The notes under the pieces were generated by a model. The model made no database searches. It worked only from the letters and a program-made list of their open reading frames with translations, and was not told the origin of the DNA. From Lancefieldella parvula DSM 20469 (GTDB taxonomy: Bacteria; Actinomycetota; Coriobacteriia; Coriobacteriales; Atopobiaceae): a stretch of DNA of 64,000 nt. Both the position numbers and the translations under genes were made by a program. The stretch covers positions 1,116,001-1,180,000 of the forward strand of contig NC_013203.1 of assembly GCF_000024225.1 (NCBI RefSeq), written 5' to 3'. This document shows, piece after piece, positions 7,190 to 15,791 of the stretch (position 1 is the first letter of the stretch; the number at the start of each line of letters is the position of its first letter).

Positions 7190-9820
7190 CTATCCAATTG
7201 GCGAGAAAAGATGTCCAACTGAAGCATCTTTGAGACGTGGAGGCAATGATGCACTCGACGCTGTTGCCTCAATCGCTGCAGCTACGCGAGAAGTGGCCTC
7301 TCTTGTCTGCTCCACACTCAAAAGTGTTGCGTCCACCATAAAACGCTTCACGCCGGCTGAAAGCATCTCAGAGATTTCTGGCACACCATCAAAAAGTTTA
7401 GGACTCCAAATCTTTGAGCGACCGTGTCTGTCAGTTCTTACGGGCATGTAATCATTATCAATACCCCTAAGCGTATGCTCCTCAAGGCGCAACTGACAGG
7501 CATCACAATCGTGAATGCACTTACCCGTAGACATCAAAATACAATGCTCAGTTGTCATGGTACGAATACGGCCGCTAACCATATAGCCCACAGGAATCGA
7601 GGCGTTTCTCGCCATGTGACAAATCTCTTGGAGGGTAAGTTCTGAGTTGAGCCAGACGCCTTCTGCATCCATGTCAGCAAGAGCCTGCAAAGCGTAATCG
7701 TTGTGGATTGGAATACACTCACGCACCTCTGGGACAGCTCCACGCTCAACGGCCAGCGCTAGCTCAGAGATGTTGCCTACGGCAATCGGCTTACCAGATA
7801 CGACGTACGGATCCAAACGATTGTGGTCAATCTCGCGGCACACCTCGTCAAGCCATGGCACTATCTTGGCGAGAAGATCTTCTGGCCACGAAGCGTCTGT
7901 AAGTACATCTGTTGTTGCGTACAGACGATCTGCTCCCGCCTTGAGTGCAACGCGTGCCTGCTCAGGAGTCTCAACCAGAACACATATCTCTGCCTGCGAT
8001 GCATTTGTTTTTGCAGCTGCCTTGTCAAAAACAAAGAGTTTCTCTTGATCCTGAGCTTCTCGCTCCTTTTGATAGGCAAGGCGTGAAAGCGGAGCAATCT
8101 TATACTCACGATCCTGGTACTCCTCCAGAAGCGCAGCCTCAAGCTGCTCACATGCTGCGGCGCGAACCTTGTGAACAGCACTAAAACTCATGCCACACGC
8201 GTCATCCATCTGTACGTCAAAACTCACTGCCTCAAATGGAGAGGTCCCCATACGTCCTACGTGCTCAATAAGCTCGTCAGAAGTTACCGCCTTAGTGCGA
8301 GCTTCCTCAACCACAAAGCCTTCAGCAGACGCACTTGCCGCTCCATCTGTTGTAGTAAGCACCACGGTAAAAGGCTGGCCGATGCGAGCAATAATAGTCA
8401 CATCAACAGCTCGTTTGCGAGGATATTCCAGTGAAGAAATCTGCTCAGCTGCCACACGTGCTGCCTCAGAGCGAATAATGCGCACCGTAGAACCAGTCTG
8501 CATAACGCGAGAAGTGCGGACGGTGACCTTCTGACCAGGTTCAACATCTGTAGGACAAAGAGCGGTCAGGAACTTGTCAGGCTCATCTAAAGGTCTAATC
8601 TCAAGCAGGTCATTCTTGCCAATAGGCGCATGTGCAATAAGGTCAACGTCAGCCTGCTTGTAGCGACGCAGCTTAACGCGGCCACCATTCAAGCCACTCT
8701 TGCGCTCAAGAGCATCTTCAAGCGAACGTCCTCCAGTAACCTCACCTACAACCTCGCCGCGGTTATTGGAGCGCTCGTAGCTCATCATCTTGTTGCCGGC
8801 GGTGCCGTGCAGATATGCATTAGTCAAGCCGCGGTTAAACGAACGTTTAAGCAAACGATGGCGACGTGCCACATCGGCCTGGTTATCAACGCCTTTCTCG
8901 GCAGCATCAATTGCCTGGCGATACGAAGACACAACAGAGTACACGTACTCAGGCGCCTTCATACGACCTTCAATCTTAAGCGAGCCCACGCCCGCCTCAA
9001 TCATGTCCGGCACGTCATCAATAGTGCAATAATCCTTAGGACACAGCAGCCTATCAATGCCGCCCATCGAGACAACTTCGTGCTTAGAATTGAGCAGCTC
9101 ATACGGAAGACGACACGGCTGAGCACAAGCTCCGCGGTTAGCAGAACGGTCTCCACGCATGGATGACATATGGCAAATACCCGAATAACAGAAACACAAG
9201 GCGCCGTGACCAAAGCACTCTAGTTCAACACCAAGCTTGGAAATAGTAGAAATCTCTTCTTTAGTAAGCTCTCTGGACAGGGTAACGCGTCCTACACCAA
9301 GCTTTTTACAGGCAGAAACACCACGCGTATCGTGAATGTTTGCCTGCGTTGATACGTGACATTCAATCTCTGGCCAAGTCTTTCTAACCTGAGCCATAAG
9401 ACCCCAGTCTTGGATGATAAAAGCATCTGCTCCAAGAATCCATGCACGACGAATCAGGCGCAGTACGCGCTGCATTTCATCCCACTTAACAACAACATTA
9501 ACAGTGACGTACACGCGAGCGCCAGCCAGATGAGCTTGCCTACAAGCACGTGCAAAAGACTCGTCATCAAAGTTGTCTGCGCCACGGCGCGCGTTAAAGT
9601 TGTTACCCAAACCGCAATAAATAGCGTCCGCACCGCCAGCCAAAGCAGCAGCAAACGGTGCAGGTCCTCCCGCTGGTGCGAGAAGTTCCATCTGTGTTGC
9701 ACGAGGAAGCGGTTGAGATGAAAACTCTAAGTCAGAGGCTTCCTCCGTCCACTCCAGCTCGTTCATGCGATTTAACTCGTGAGCTGTAAATTCTCGCTCA
9801 CGACGATTACGTTCGTTCAT
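7190..9820 (-). CDS. U32 family protein (RlhA-like rRNA hydroxylation type)
   Basis: The 876-residue product is a long U32-family protein. After a charged N-terminal extension of about 40 residues, MELLAPAG opens the barrel. The family signature is at residues 205-216 (HGALCFCYSGIC), with further cysteines at 232 and 236 in SANRGACAQPCR; these probably ligate a Fe-S cluster. A second cysteine group (EHCILMSTGKCIHDCDAC) lies near the C-terminus. Long U32 proteins of this kind include RlhA, which hydroxylates C2501 of 23S rRNA; older annotations call them peptidases or collagenases. I favour an RNA-modification role by family analogy. The central part probably corresponds to DUF3656. Confidence 0.8.
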   Translation of the reverse strand: MNERNRREREFTAHELNRMNELEWTEEASDLEFSSQPLPRATQMELLAPAGGPAPFAAALAGGADAIYCGLGNNFNARRGADNFDDESFARACRQAHLAGARVYVTVNVVVKWDEMQRVLRLIRRAWILGADAFIIQDWGLMAQVRKTWPEIECHVSTQANIHDTRGVSACKKLGVGRVTLSRELTKEEISTISKLGVELECFGHGALCFCYSGICHMSSMRGDRSANRGACAQPCRLPYELLNSKHEVVSMGGIDRLLCPKDYCTIDDVPDMIEAGVGSLKIEGRMKAPEYVYSVVSSYRQAIDAAEKGVDNQADVARRHRLLKRSFNRGLTNAYLHGTAGNKMMSYERSNNRGEVVGEVTGGRSLEDALERKSGLNGGRVKLRRYKQADVDLIAHAPIGKNDLLEIRPLDEPDKFLTALCPTDVEPGQKVTVRTSRVMQTGSTVRIIRSEAARVAAEQISSLEYPRKRAVDVTIIARIGQPFTVVLTTTDGAASASAEGFVVEEARTKAVTSDELIEHVGRMGTSPFEAVSFDVQMDDACGMSFSAVHKVRAAACEQLEAALLEEYQDREYKIAPLSRLAYQKEREAQDQEKLFVFDKAAAKTNASQAEICVLVETPEQARVALKAGADRLYATTDVLTDASWPEDLLAKIVPWLDEVCREIDHNRLDPYVVSGKPIAVGNISELALAVERGAVPEVRECIPIHNDYALQALADMDAEGVWLNSELTLQEICHMARNASIPVGYMVSGRIRTMTTEHCILMSTGKCIHDCDACQLRLEEHTLRGIDNDYMPVRTDRHGRSKIWSPKLFDGVPEISEMLSAGVKRFMVDATLLSVEQTREATSRVAAAIEATASSASLPPRLKDASVGHLFSPIG

Positions 9821-9846
9821 ACTACCTAACTTGCCTTCAGAACTTA

Positions 9847-10452
9847 CTACTTCTTAAGTGTAGAAAGTGCTGGATGAATCTTGTCTTTGTCGGAAAGAAT
9901 AACCTTTGCAGGATCTAAGTTCTTCTCACCAAGAAATGCTGGCCACTCTACACCAAGCTCTGGATCGTTCCACATAATGCCACCCTCGTCACCTGGATGA
10001 TAGATGTCGTCACACTTGTAACAGAACTCAGCAGTCTCAGAGAGCACCAAGAAACCGTGGGCAAAGCCGCGTGGAACAAAAAACTGTCTGCGGTTCTCAG
10101 CGGAAAGGATGACACCCTCCCACTGACCCCAGGTTGGACTTCCCTCTCGCAGATCAACAGCAACGTCAAAAACAGTGCCAGAGATGACACGGACAAGCTT
10201 TGCCTGTGGATGCTCAATCTGGAAATGAAGGCCACGAAGCACACCCTGAACGGAATAAGACTGATTGTCCTGTACAAATGAAGCGCCGATGCCGCCAGCA
10301 ACAAAGTTTTCTTCACGATAGGTCTCCATAAAGCCACCGCGAGCATCACCGTACAGCTTTACATCCACAACCTTTACACCTTCAATCGAGGTGTCATAAA
10401 ACGTAAAATTGCCCGATTGAATAGGGTTTTTAAGCTCTTTTGGAAACTCCAT
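9847..10452 (-). CDS. rfbC: dTDP-4-dehydrorhamnose 3,5-epimerase
   Basis: RfbC epimerises dTDP-4-keto-6-deoxyglucose at C3 and C5 in dTDP-L-rhamnose synthesis. The cupin-like protein shows DARGGFMETYRE, QDNQSYS, GVLRGLHFQ with the catalytic-base histidine, and PRGFAHGFLVLS. I chose ATG at 10452, with AAAGGTG upstream; a GTG at 10461 would lie inside that SD sequence. The gene is separated from rfbB, rfbD and rfbA (18640-21512) by the lic and glycosyltransferase genes, which still places it in the same surface-polysaccharide block. Confidence 0.93.
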   Translation of the reverse strand: MEFPKELKNPIQSGNFTFYDTSIEGVKVVDVKLYGDARGGFMETYREENFVAGGIGASFVQDNQSYSVQGVLRGLHFQIEHPQAKLVRVISGTVFDVAVDLREGSPTWGQWEGVILSAENRRQFFVPRGFAHGFLVLSETAEFCYKCDDIYHPGDEGGIMWNDPELGVEWPAFLGEKNLDPAKVILSDKDKIHPALSTLKK

Positions 10453-10568
10453 AGCGTTCACCTTTCAATTTCTTTAGGTAATCTACTATATACGAGTCAA
10501 GATTAATAAGGCTTTTGAGCTATGATATTCATGCAGTTAACGTGTAATTTGCAATTCAAAGGATACTT

Positions 10569-11249
10569 GTGAGAATTCTTGCAGTCGTTCCCGCTTACAA
10601 CGAAGAAGCCTGCATTGCTTCGACTATTACAGAATTGTGCCAGGTGGCTCCTCAAGTTGATTACATCATAATCAATGATGGCTCCTCTGATCGCACACTG
10701 GATATCTGTAAAGAGCGCGGATTTAACTATCTTAATCTACCTGCTAACGGAGGCCTTTCTGCTGGCTTTAGAACTGGCATGCGCTATGCCAAAGAACACG
10801 GCTACGACGCCGTAGTGCAGTTTGACTCCGACGGTCAACATAGGCCCGAGTACATTGCACCAATGGCTCAGGCAATGGTAGAAGAAGAAGCAAATATTGT
10901 TATTGCTTCTCGCTTTGTCACCAAAGCTCGCGGAAACTCCCCCCGAGAAATTGGCTCTAAGCTTATTTCTTGGCTCATTAAATCAAGTACCGGTCAGACT
11001 ATCACTGACCCTACGTCAGGCATGCGCATGTACGACCGCGGCCTTATTGAGACGTATGCGCGCTCCTTTGACTTCTCCCCCGAGCCAGACACCATCTCTT
11101 TGCTGATGCGTCGTGGTGCAAAAGTTGTCGAGATTGAAACCGAAATGCGTGAGCGACAAGGCGGCAAGTCCTACTTAGGCTTCTATAACTCAATAATGTA
11201 TATGGCCCGCACGTGTCTCTCGCTTTTACTCTTTCAGTGGTTTAGATAA
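10569..11249 (+). CDS. GT2 family glycosyltransferase (polyprenyl-phosphate sugar transferase-like)
   Basis: The 226-residue cytoplasmic GT-A enzyme has VVPAYNEEACI at its N-terminus, NDGSSDRT, and the metal-binding region FDSDGQHRPE, all typical of DPM1/DolP-sugar synthase-like GT2 enzymes. It starts at GTG with AAAGGA upstream. It is followed after nine bases by a DUF2304 membrane protein. That pairing is common in polysaccharide loci and suggests the two act together at the membrane, probably charging a lipid carrier with sugar. The sugar is not deducible. Confidence 0.88.
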   Translation: MRILAVVPAYNEEACIASTITELCQVAPQVDYIIINDGSSDRTLDICKERGFNYLNLPANGGLSAGFRTGMRYAKEHGYDAVVQFDSDGQHRPEYIAPMAQAMVEEEANIVIASRFVTKARGNSPREIGSKLISWLIKSSTGQTITDPTSGMRMYDRGLIETYARSFDFSPEPDTISLLMRRGAKVVEIETEMRERQGGKSYLGFYNSIMYMARTCLSLLLFQWFR

Positions 11250-11258
11250 GGTGACACT

Positions 11259-11645
11259 ATGACTTTAGTTCTTAGAATTCTGCTGCTTATTGGCGCCCTT
11301 TTTGCCATGGGCATTGTCATCAATAGCGTCCGCAAATCAAAAATTCGCATCTCCGACTCAGTCTATTGGGTAGTTTCTGCTGTAATTCTGGTTTTATTTG
11401 CACTCATCCCTCAGCTTGCCTATTTCTTCTCAGGACTTTTTGGCTTTATGAGCCCTGCAAACTTTGTCTTGCTGCTAGTTATTGTCATGATTCTTATCAG
11501 ACTCTTCCATCAGTCCTGTGCAATCTCCAAGCTCACCTATAAAGTTGAACAACTATCCAGCGAGCTTGCTCTGCGTGATAAAGATACTCGTGACGAGAAA
11601 AGCCTTGATTTTATAACTGATCTCAACCAGCATACTCGCGTGTAA
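11259..11645 (+). CDS. DUF2304 small membrane protein
   Basis: This 128-residue protein has three hydrophobic helices (about residues 4-20, 35-57 and 62-82) followed by a charged helical tail (KLTYKVEQLSSELALRDKD) likely to form a coiled coil. It matches the DUF2304 layout. It is co-transcribed with the GT2 gene just upstream. DUF2304 proteins usually accompany GT2 enzymes in cell-wall polysaccharide clusters; their exact role is unknown, with a partner or flippase-like role being a common guess. Confidence 0.8.
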   Translation: MTLVLRILLLIGALFAMGIVINSVRKSKIRISDSVYWVVSAVILVLFALIPQLAYFFSGLFGFMSPANFVLLLVIVMILIRLFHQSCAISKLTYKVEQLSSELALRDKDTRDEKSLDFITDLNQHTRV

Positions 11646-11692
11646 AAGACAAGTTGGCCTTCTGTCGGTACGCTAACACAGGAAATTCATCT

Positions 11693-11721
11693 AAAAAGTC
11701 CGCTTACGCAGCGGACTTTTT
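11693..11721. terminator. Bidirectional terminator
   Basis: AAAAAGTCCGCT (11693-11704) pairs with AGCGGACTTTTT (11710-11721) across a five-base loop. The A and T flanks make it work for the plus-strand GT2-DUF2304 unit and, in reverse, for the flippase. The flippase stop codon at 11704-11706 lies inside the hairpin. Confidence 0.85.
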
Positions 11722-12954
11722 CTTTTGATCTTTAAATCCCAAGTAGCAGAAAATACCAAATACTAACGCAAGAATTGCAAGCGAACTATCATAGAGCACG
11801 CACGCTCCCATAATGCCAAAGTTGCTTACAAACCATCCCCCCGTAAGCGCGGCAAAGCCTGCACCTGCAGCGTAACTTACAAACACAGCAACTTGCTTGC
11901 GCATGGTTACTACGGCATAGTACAAAATGACTGTTAGAGCATTAAGTAAACCGCCAAAGAGTAGCGTCAAGAGCTCTAGCTTATAAGGTTCAAAATTAAG
12001 ACCATATAGAAGACCAAGAGCCGGAGCTCCTAGCGGCCAAGCCAGGGCCATCGAAACAACGGTAGCTAAAGCAACTACCGCAAAGCCTTTAAGAATCAAG
12101 CCTACAAACTGTTTATCTTGATGATTATTCCAATATTCAGCCATCTGAGTAAGTAGCGGCTTAAAAACAAAGTTGCTTAAAAGATTGATAACCATAGCTG
12201 GCATAGCTAATGCTGTAAAGAAAGTAAGGAGCGCTTGATCACTCAAACCACCTAGTGCATAGCGGGGTGCACCAACAACGTATGTCAGCAAAAATGAACC
12301 AGCAAACAAAGGAGCAGTGGTTAACAGCAGTTTTATAATTTGTTTAATATCGAAGGTAGGCTTAAGTGTTGCCATCCTTTTTGTAGGAGGGACAACAAGC
12401 GCAATCATAATCACTAAAGATGCAACAAAAGAAATAACTGCACCAATAAGCAGGTTCTTTGTAAGAATCACACCTACTGCAAAGCCAACAACAGTTGTAA
12501 GTACACGATAAAAGAACGCTCTACCAGCAATATCCAAACGACCATGCTGCTGGAACATGCCGTGAAATACGTCCTCTACAACATCAAATAAACGCAGTGA
12601 TGCAATGAGAGCATACAGTATTCCCTCATAGCTTAATCCCTGAGATTGCAAGGTAAAAATAATAATTCCTGCAATCATTAAGACAGTTGTGATAATTCGT
12701 GCGGCAAGATATACACCAAACGAAAATACTTCTTCTGTATCGGTAACTTGATATGTTCTGATTTCAAAATGACCAATAACCATAAGCTGCTGTGCAACAG
12801 CATAAGCAAGCGAGAAAATACCACCGGCAGCAGCTCCCATGGTACGTGTGACCACCATCAACATAAGCACGGTTGAAGCGGCATTCATCAAGGAACCAAG
12901 CGTATTCCAAAAGTAGTTTTTTTTCAGCTGTTCAGCAGAAGTATCAATAGTCAT
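11704..12954 (-). CDS. Wzx-like polysaccharide flippase (MATE/MOP superfamily)
   Basis: The roughly 416-residue protein contains about 12 membrane helices and a polar N-terminus (SAEQLKKNYFWNTLGSLMNAAST) typical of polysaccharide export flippases that turn lipid-linked repeat units to the outer face. I chose ATG at 12954 (MTIDTSAEQL); the frame extends further but would overlap the licD gene upstream. It begins two bases after that licD stop, so licD and flippase form one operon. The context suggests that it exports the lic- or rhamnose-containing unit, which is inference. Confidence 0.88.
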   Translation of the reverse strand: MTIDTSAEQLKKNYFWNTLGSLMNAASTVLMLMVVTRTMGAAAGGIFSLAYAVAQQLMVIGHFEIRTYQVTDTEEVFSFGVYLAARIITTVLMIAGIIIFTLQSQGLSYEGILYALIASLRLFDVVEDVFHGMFQQHGRLDIAGRAFFYRVLTTVVGFAVGVILTKNLLIGAVISFVASLVIMIALVVPPTKRMATLKPTFDIKQIIKLLLTTAPLFAGSFLLTYVVGAPRYALGGLSDQALLTFFTALAMPAMVINLLSNFVFKPLLTQMAEYWNNHQDKQFVGLILKGFAVVALATVVSMALAWPLGAPALGLLYGLNFEPYKLELLTLLFGGLLNALTVILYYAVVTMRKQVAVFVSYAAGAGFAALTGGWFVSNFGIMGACVLYDSSLAILALVFGIFCYLGFKDQKKKSAA

Positions 12955-12956
12955 AG

Positions 12957-13880
12957 TTAGCTTTTCTGACCAAAGTCCTCGAATGCCTGACGACTTCCTT
13001 TGGTAACATCTACGTCTTTCCACTTACCAAAATCAAGCGCACCAGGATGATGATTCTTACGATCCTTCTCTGGAGGAAGCTGCATGTAATTGCCATATCC
13101 TCTGGTTAAAAGCTTGTCATATTCCTTAGGAAGCATAGTAGTAATGTCTTCAAAAGGAACGCGAACCATAGGAAAAACATCTTCTTTGTCCATTGACCAG
13201 TTCTCTGGATCAGGTTCGACGAAACTTGCATAGTGATTGGTATTCTCGTCCTCTGCAGTGCGAGCAGCCTCGTCCCACTTACGTTGAATAAACGCAGATG
13301 AAACTCTAAAAAGCTTCAAACCGTGATGAATGACAAAGCACCCTGCAAGAGCAACTTTCTTTTTCCATCCAGTCAAGGGAACACGAGGAGTTGGTGTAAC
13401 CAGTAAGAAATTCAAGCGACCCCAGAACCATGTTTGCCGCTTAACTTTAGCAAGCTTCTTTGGATCTGCTGGAATTTTATCGAAAGGAAAAATTCCAATT
13501 GAAATAGCATAGGTAAAAGGGCAGGTCATAAACTCATCAGGGACACAGATCGTTCCCTTTAAAGAGAGGTTTGTATTGACCGCCGGAAAGAAATTGTTTT
13601 TTCTTCCGTTTTGAATACAAAAATCTGGACGAAGAAGCGCTGGCGCCTTCTCCAAAAAGATTTCATAATCCTCGCGAAACATTGAGATATCTACATCATC
13701 ATCCCAAGGGATAAACCCTTTATGTCTGACAGCTCCAATGGCTGTTCCGCCATATGCTTGATACGAAATACCAAGTTCTGTACAGACGCGATCAAGCTCA
13801 TCCATCAAAAGTGTGGAAAGAATCTGAATTCTTCTCAGTTCATCGGGGTTCTCGTATGTCTTAAATCCGTCAGACTCCAC
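12957..13880 (-). CDS. licD: LicD family phosphotransferase, copy 1
   Basis: LicD proteins transfer phosphocholine, or a similar phosphodiol group, from a nucleotide donor to a surface sugar. The motif GGTAIGAVRHKGFIPWDDD followed by VDISM is diagnostic, with the Asp run forming the metal and substrate site. The ending GNYMQLPPEKDRKNHHPG is also family-typical. GTG at 13880 has GGGAG five bases upstream; ATG at 13892 is an alternative adding four residues. It is paired with the flippase and is clearly diverged from the second licD at 17795-18640. Confidence 0.9.
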   Translation of the reverse strand: MESDGFKTYENPDELRRIQILSTLLMDELDRVCTELGISYQAYGGTAIGAVRHKGFIPWDDDVDISMFREDYEIFLEKAPALLRPDFCIQNGRKNNFFPAVNTNLSLKGTICVPDEFMTCPFTYAISIGIFPFDKIPADPKKLAKVKRQTWFWGRLNFLLVTPTPRVPLTGWKKKVALAGCFVIHHGLKLFRVSSAFIQRKWDEAARTAEDENTNHYASFVEPDPENWSMDKEDVFPMVRVPFEDITTMLPKEYDKLLTRGYGNYMQLPPEKDRKNHHPGALDFGKWKDVDVTKGSRQAFEDFGQKS

Positions 13881-13943
13881 TAGGGCTCCCATTCGCCATC
13901 ATCCGATAACATTCTTATAATACTAAACATCGGAGCTAATCGA

Positions 13944-14747
13944 TTGGATATAGCAATGTATACACCTCAGGATCACACGTTTGCTATTTGCGCTTATGGC
14001 GAGAGTCCCTATCTAGAAGAGTGCATTCTCTCGCTCAAGGAGCAGACTCTTTCTACGAATATTCTTTTGGCTACTTCAACACCAAATGATCTGATTAAGT
14101 CCCTTTGCAAGAAATACGACATTCAAATGCACGTCAATCCTGGCCCAGGTGGTATTGCTGGCGATTGGAATTTTGCAGTGAGCGTTTGTACAACACCTTT
14201 AGTAACCATTGCTCACCAAGATGACCTTTACAAACCTAACTATGCAGAGTATATGCTTGAACGTATAAACAGCTCTTCTCGCCCACTCATTTACTTCACT
14301 AATTATGGTGAGCTGCGTGACGGTGAAGAAGTTCTTGAGAATCGTCTGCTTAAAGTAAAGCGTCGCCTCTTGTACTCGCTCTCAAAACCAGAAAATGCAG
14401 GTAAGGCATGGGCCAAACGTCGTGCACTTGAGTTAGGTTGTGCCATTTGCTGCCCAAGTACCACGCTGATCCTTCCCAACCTTGAACTTCCTGTTTTCAA
14501 GGCTGGATTTGGTTCTAACCTAGACTGGGAAGCTTGGGAGGCAATTAGTAAACGTGAGGGTGAATTCTTATACGACACCCACGTGCTGATGCTTCACCGT
14601 ATTCATGAAGATTCTGAGACCAGCCATCTTATTCACGATAACCGTCGTGAACAGGAGGATCTGGAGATGCTCAAGAAGTTCTGGCCAACCCCTGTGGCTA
14701 AGCTCATTAACATGGCTTATAAGAGTGGCCAGAAGAGCAACGGCTGA
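13944..14747 (+). CDS. GT2 family glycosyltransferase
   Basis: The 267-residue protein shows FAICAYGESPYLEECILSLK at the N-terminus, ATSTPNDLI, and GGIAGDWNFA with a downstream HQDD metal-binding element. These mark a GT2 glycosyltransferase of the kind found in LicD-containing polysaccharide loci. The start may be TTG at 13944, with GGAG eight bases upstream, or ATG at 13956. It is transcribed alone on the plus strand between minus-strand lic genes and divergently from licD copy 1. Acceptor and donor are unknown. Confidence 0.85.
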   Translation: MDIAMYTPQDHTFAICAYGESPYLEECILSLKEQTLSTNILLATSTPNDLIKSLCKKYDIQMHVNPGPGGIAGDWNFAVSVCTTPLVTIAHQDDLYKPNYAEYMLERINSSSRPLIYFTNYGELRDGEEVLENRLLKVKRRLLYSLSKPENAGKAWAKRRALELGCAICCPSTTLILPNLELPVFKAGFGSNLDWEAWEAISKREGEFLYDTHVLMLHRIHEDSETSHLIHDNRREQEDLEMLKKFWPTPVAKLINMAYKSGQKSNG

Positions 14748-14766
14748 CAACATCTGTTCTCTACAC

Positions 14767-14803
14767 AAAAAGACCCGCAGCTCAACAGCTACGGGTCTTT
14801 TTT
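14767..14803. terminator. Bidirectional terminator between GT2 and licB
   Basis: AAAAAGACCCG (14767-14777) pairs with CGGGTCTTTTTT (14792-14803), and an inner AGCT/AGCT pair extends the stem. It serves the plus-strand glycosyltransferase and, in reverse, the licB gene that ends at 14826. Confidence 0.88.
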
Positions 14804-14825
14804 AGTTTGTTTGAATAAAGCTAAT

Positions 14826-15773
14826 CTATTCTTTACTAAAGAGCTCACTCCAGTCTGGAGTTGCAGAAAGAACCGTTCCTACAATAATGACAATGCAGCA
14901 AATTACAACCAGTGGAGATGGAATTGCTTCAGGCATAATTGCTGGCAAGATAATACCTGCAAGAGCCGCAAAAATTACCGACCACGCAGAGTAAGAAATG
15001 TTCAGTGCCATACCGCGAGAAGCGCCAATGGCGTCAATTGCCTTGTAGTAAAAGAGATATGAGGCAGTACCTGCAAGAGCAGCAATAAAGACAACGCCAT
15101 TAGCAGGAGTTAGTGCAACCTGTGCAGCAAAATCAACGGAACCAGCCAATGGCAAGACGAGAAGGCCGTATGCAAATGCAGAGGTGGTTTCCCTAATCTG
15201 AAGAGCAGTCTCATTATCAACAGCATCGTCTTGCATACCCCAAGCCAAAATAACCGCCTCAGAGCCCCAGCCAAAGACACAAGCAGCAACGCCCAAGATA
15301 CCCACAAGAACGTTTCCGTTACCCTCGCCTGCTGCTGTTGAGAGACCAATAACCATGACACCAACAAGAGCAACAATAAGAGCAATAACCTGCTTTAAGT
15401 TCATCTTTTCTTTGAGCAAAAGCCATGCTAAAACCGAACCAACTGCAGGATAAAAAGCTGAAATTGCAGCGGTGTAGCCAGGTCCAATGGTGTTAATAGC
15501 AGCTAGGTAACCACTCATACCAATTGGTCCACCCAGGAGTGCGCCAAGCATGACTACACGGCCACTCTTTGTTTTTGCTGCCTCAAGGGTGTCTTTAAGT
15601 CTGCCTTTCTGAGCCATCATGACTAAAAGAACTGCAGCGGCAAAGAAATCGTGCATGAATGCACTGGCAAATGACGCCTGAGCTGAATCAACATAAGGAC
15701 TCATACCAAGAGCAACACCGAGAATAACGGTATCAACCGCCCAAAGAATACCGCTTAAAAGACCGTAATACAT
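14826..15773 (-). CDS. licB: LicB-like DMT-family permease (choline uptake)
   Basis: The 315-residue protein has ten predicted membrane helices in two EamA-like halves, with PAVGSVLAWLLLKEKMNLKQ in the first half and SYLFYYKAIDAIGASRGMAL in the second. It directly follows the licC-licA fusion gene on the same strand, 18 bases downstream. In known lic loci the DMT transporter LicB imports choline for phosphorylation by LicA. The choline substrate is inferred from the operon rather than seen in the sequence. Confidence 0.88.
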   Translation of the reverse strand: MYYGLLSGILWAVDTVILGVALGMSPYVDSAQASFASAFMHDFFAAAVLLVMMAQKGRLKDTLEAAKTKSGRVVMLGALLGGPIGMSGYLAAINTIGPGYTAAISAFYPAVGSVLAWLLLKEKMNLKQVIALIVALVGVMVIGLSTAAGEGNGNVLVGILGVAACVFGWGSEAVILAWGMQDDAVDNETALQIRETTSAFAYGLLVLPLAGSVDFAAQVALTPANGVVFIAALAGTASYLFYYKAIDAIGASRGMALNISYSAWSVIFAALAGIILPAIMPEAIPSPLVVICCIVIIVGTVLSATPDWSELFSKE

Positions 15774-15791
15774 AGTTTTCCCCTTTTGCCC

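Noticed and set aside
8630-9166. 178-codon plus-strand frame within the U32 gene
   Set aside because: It is antisense to a well-conserved protein with family cysteine motifs and shows no recognisable domain.
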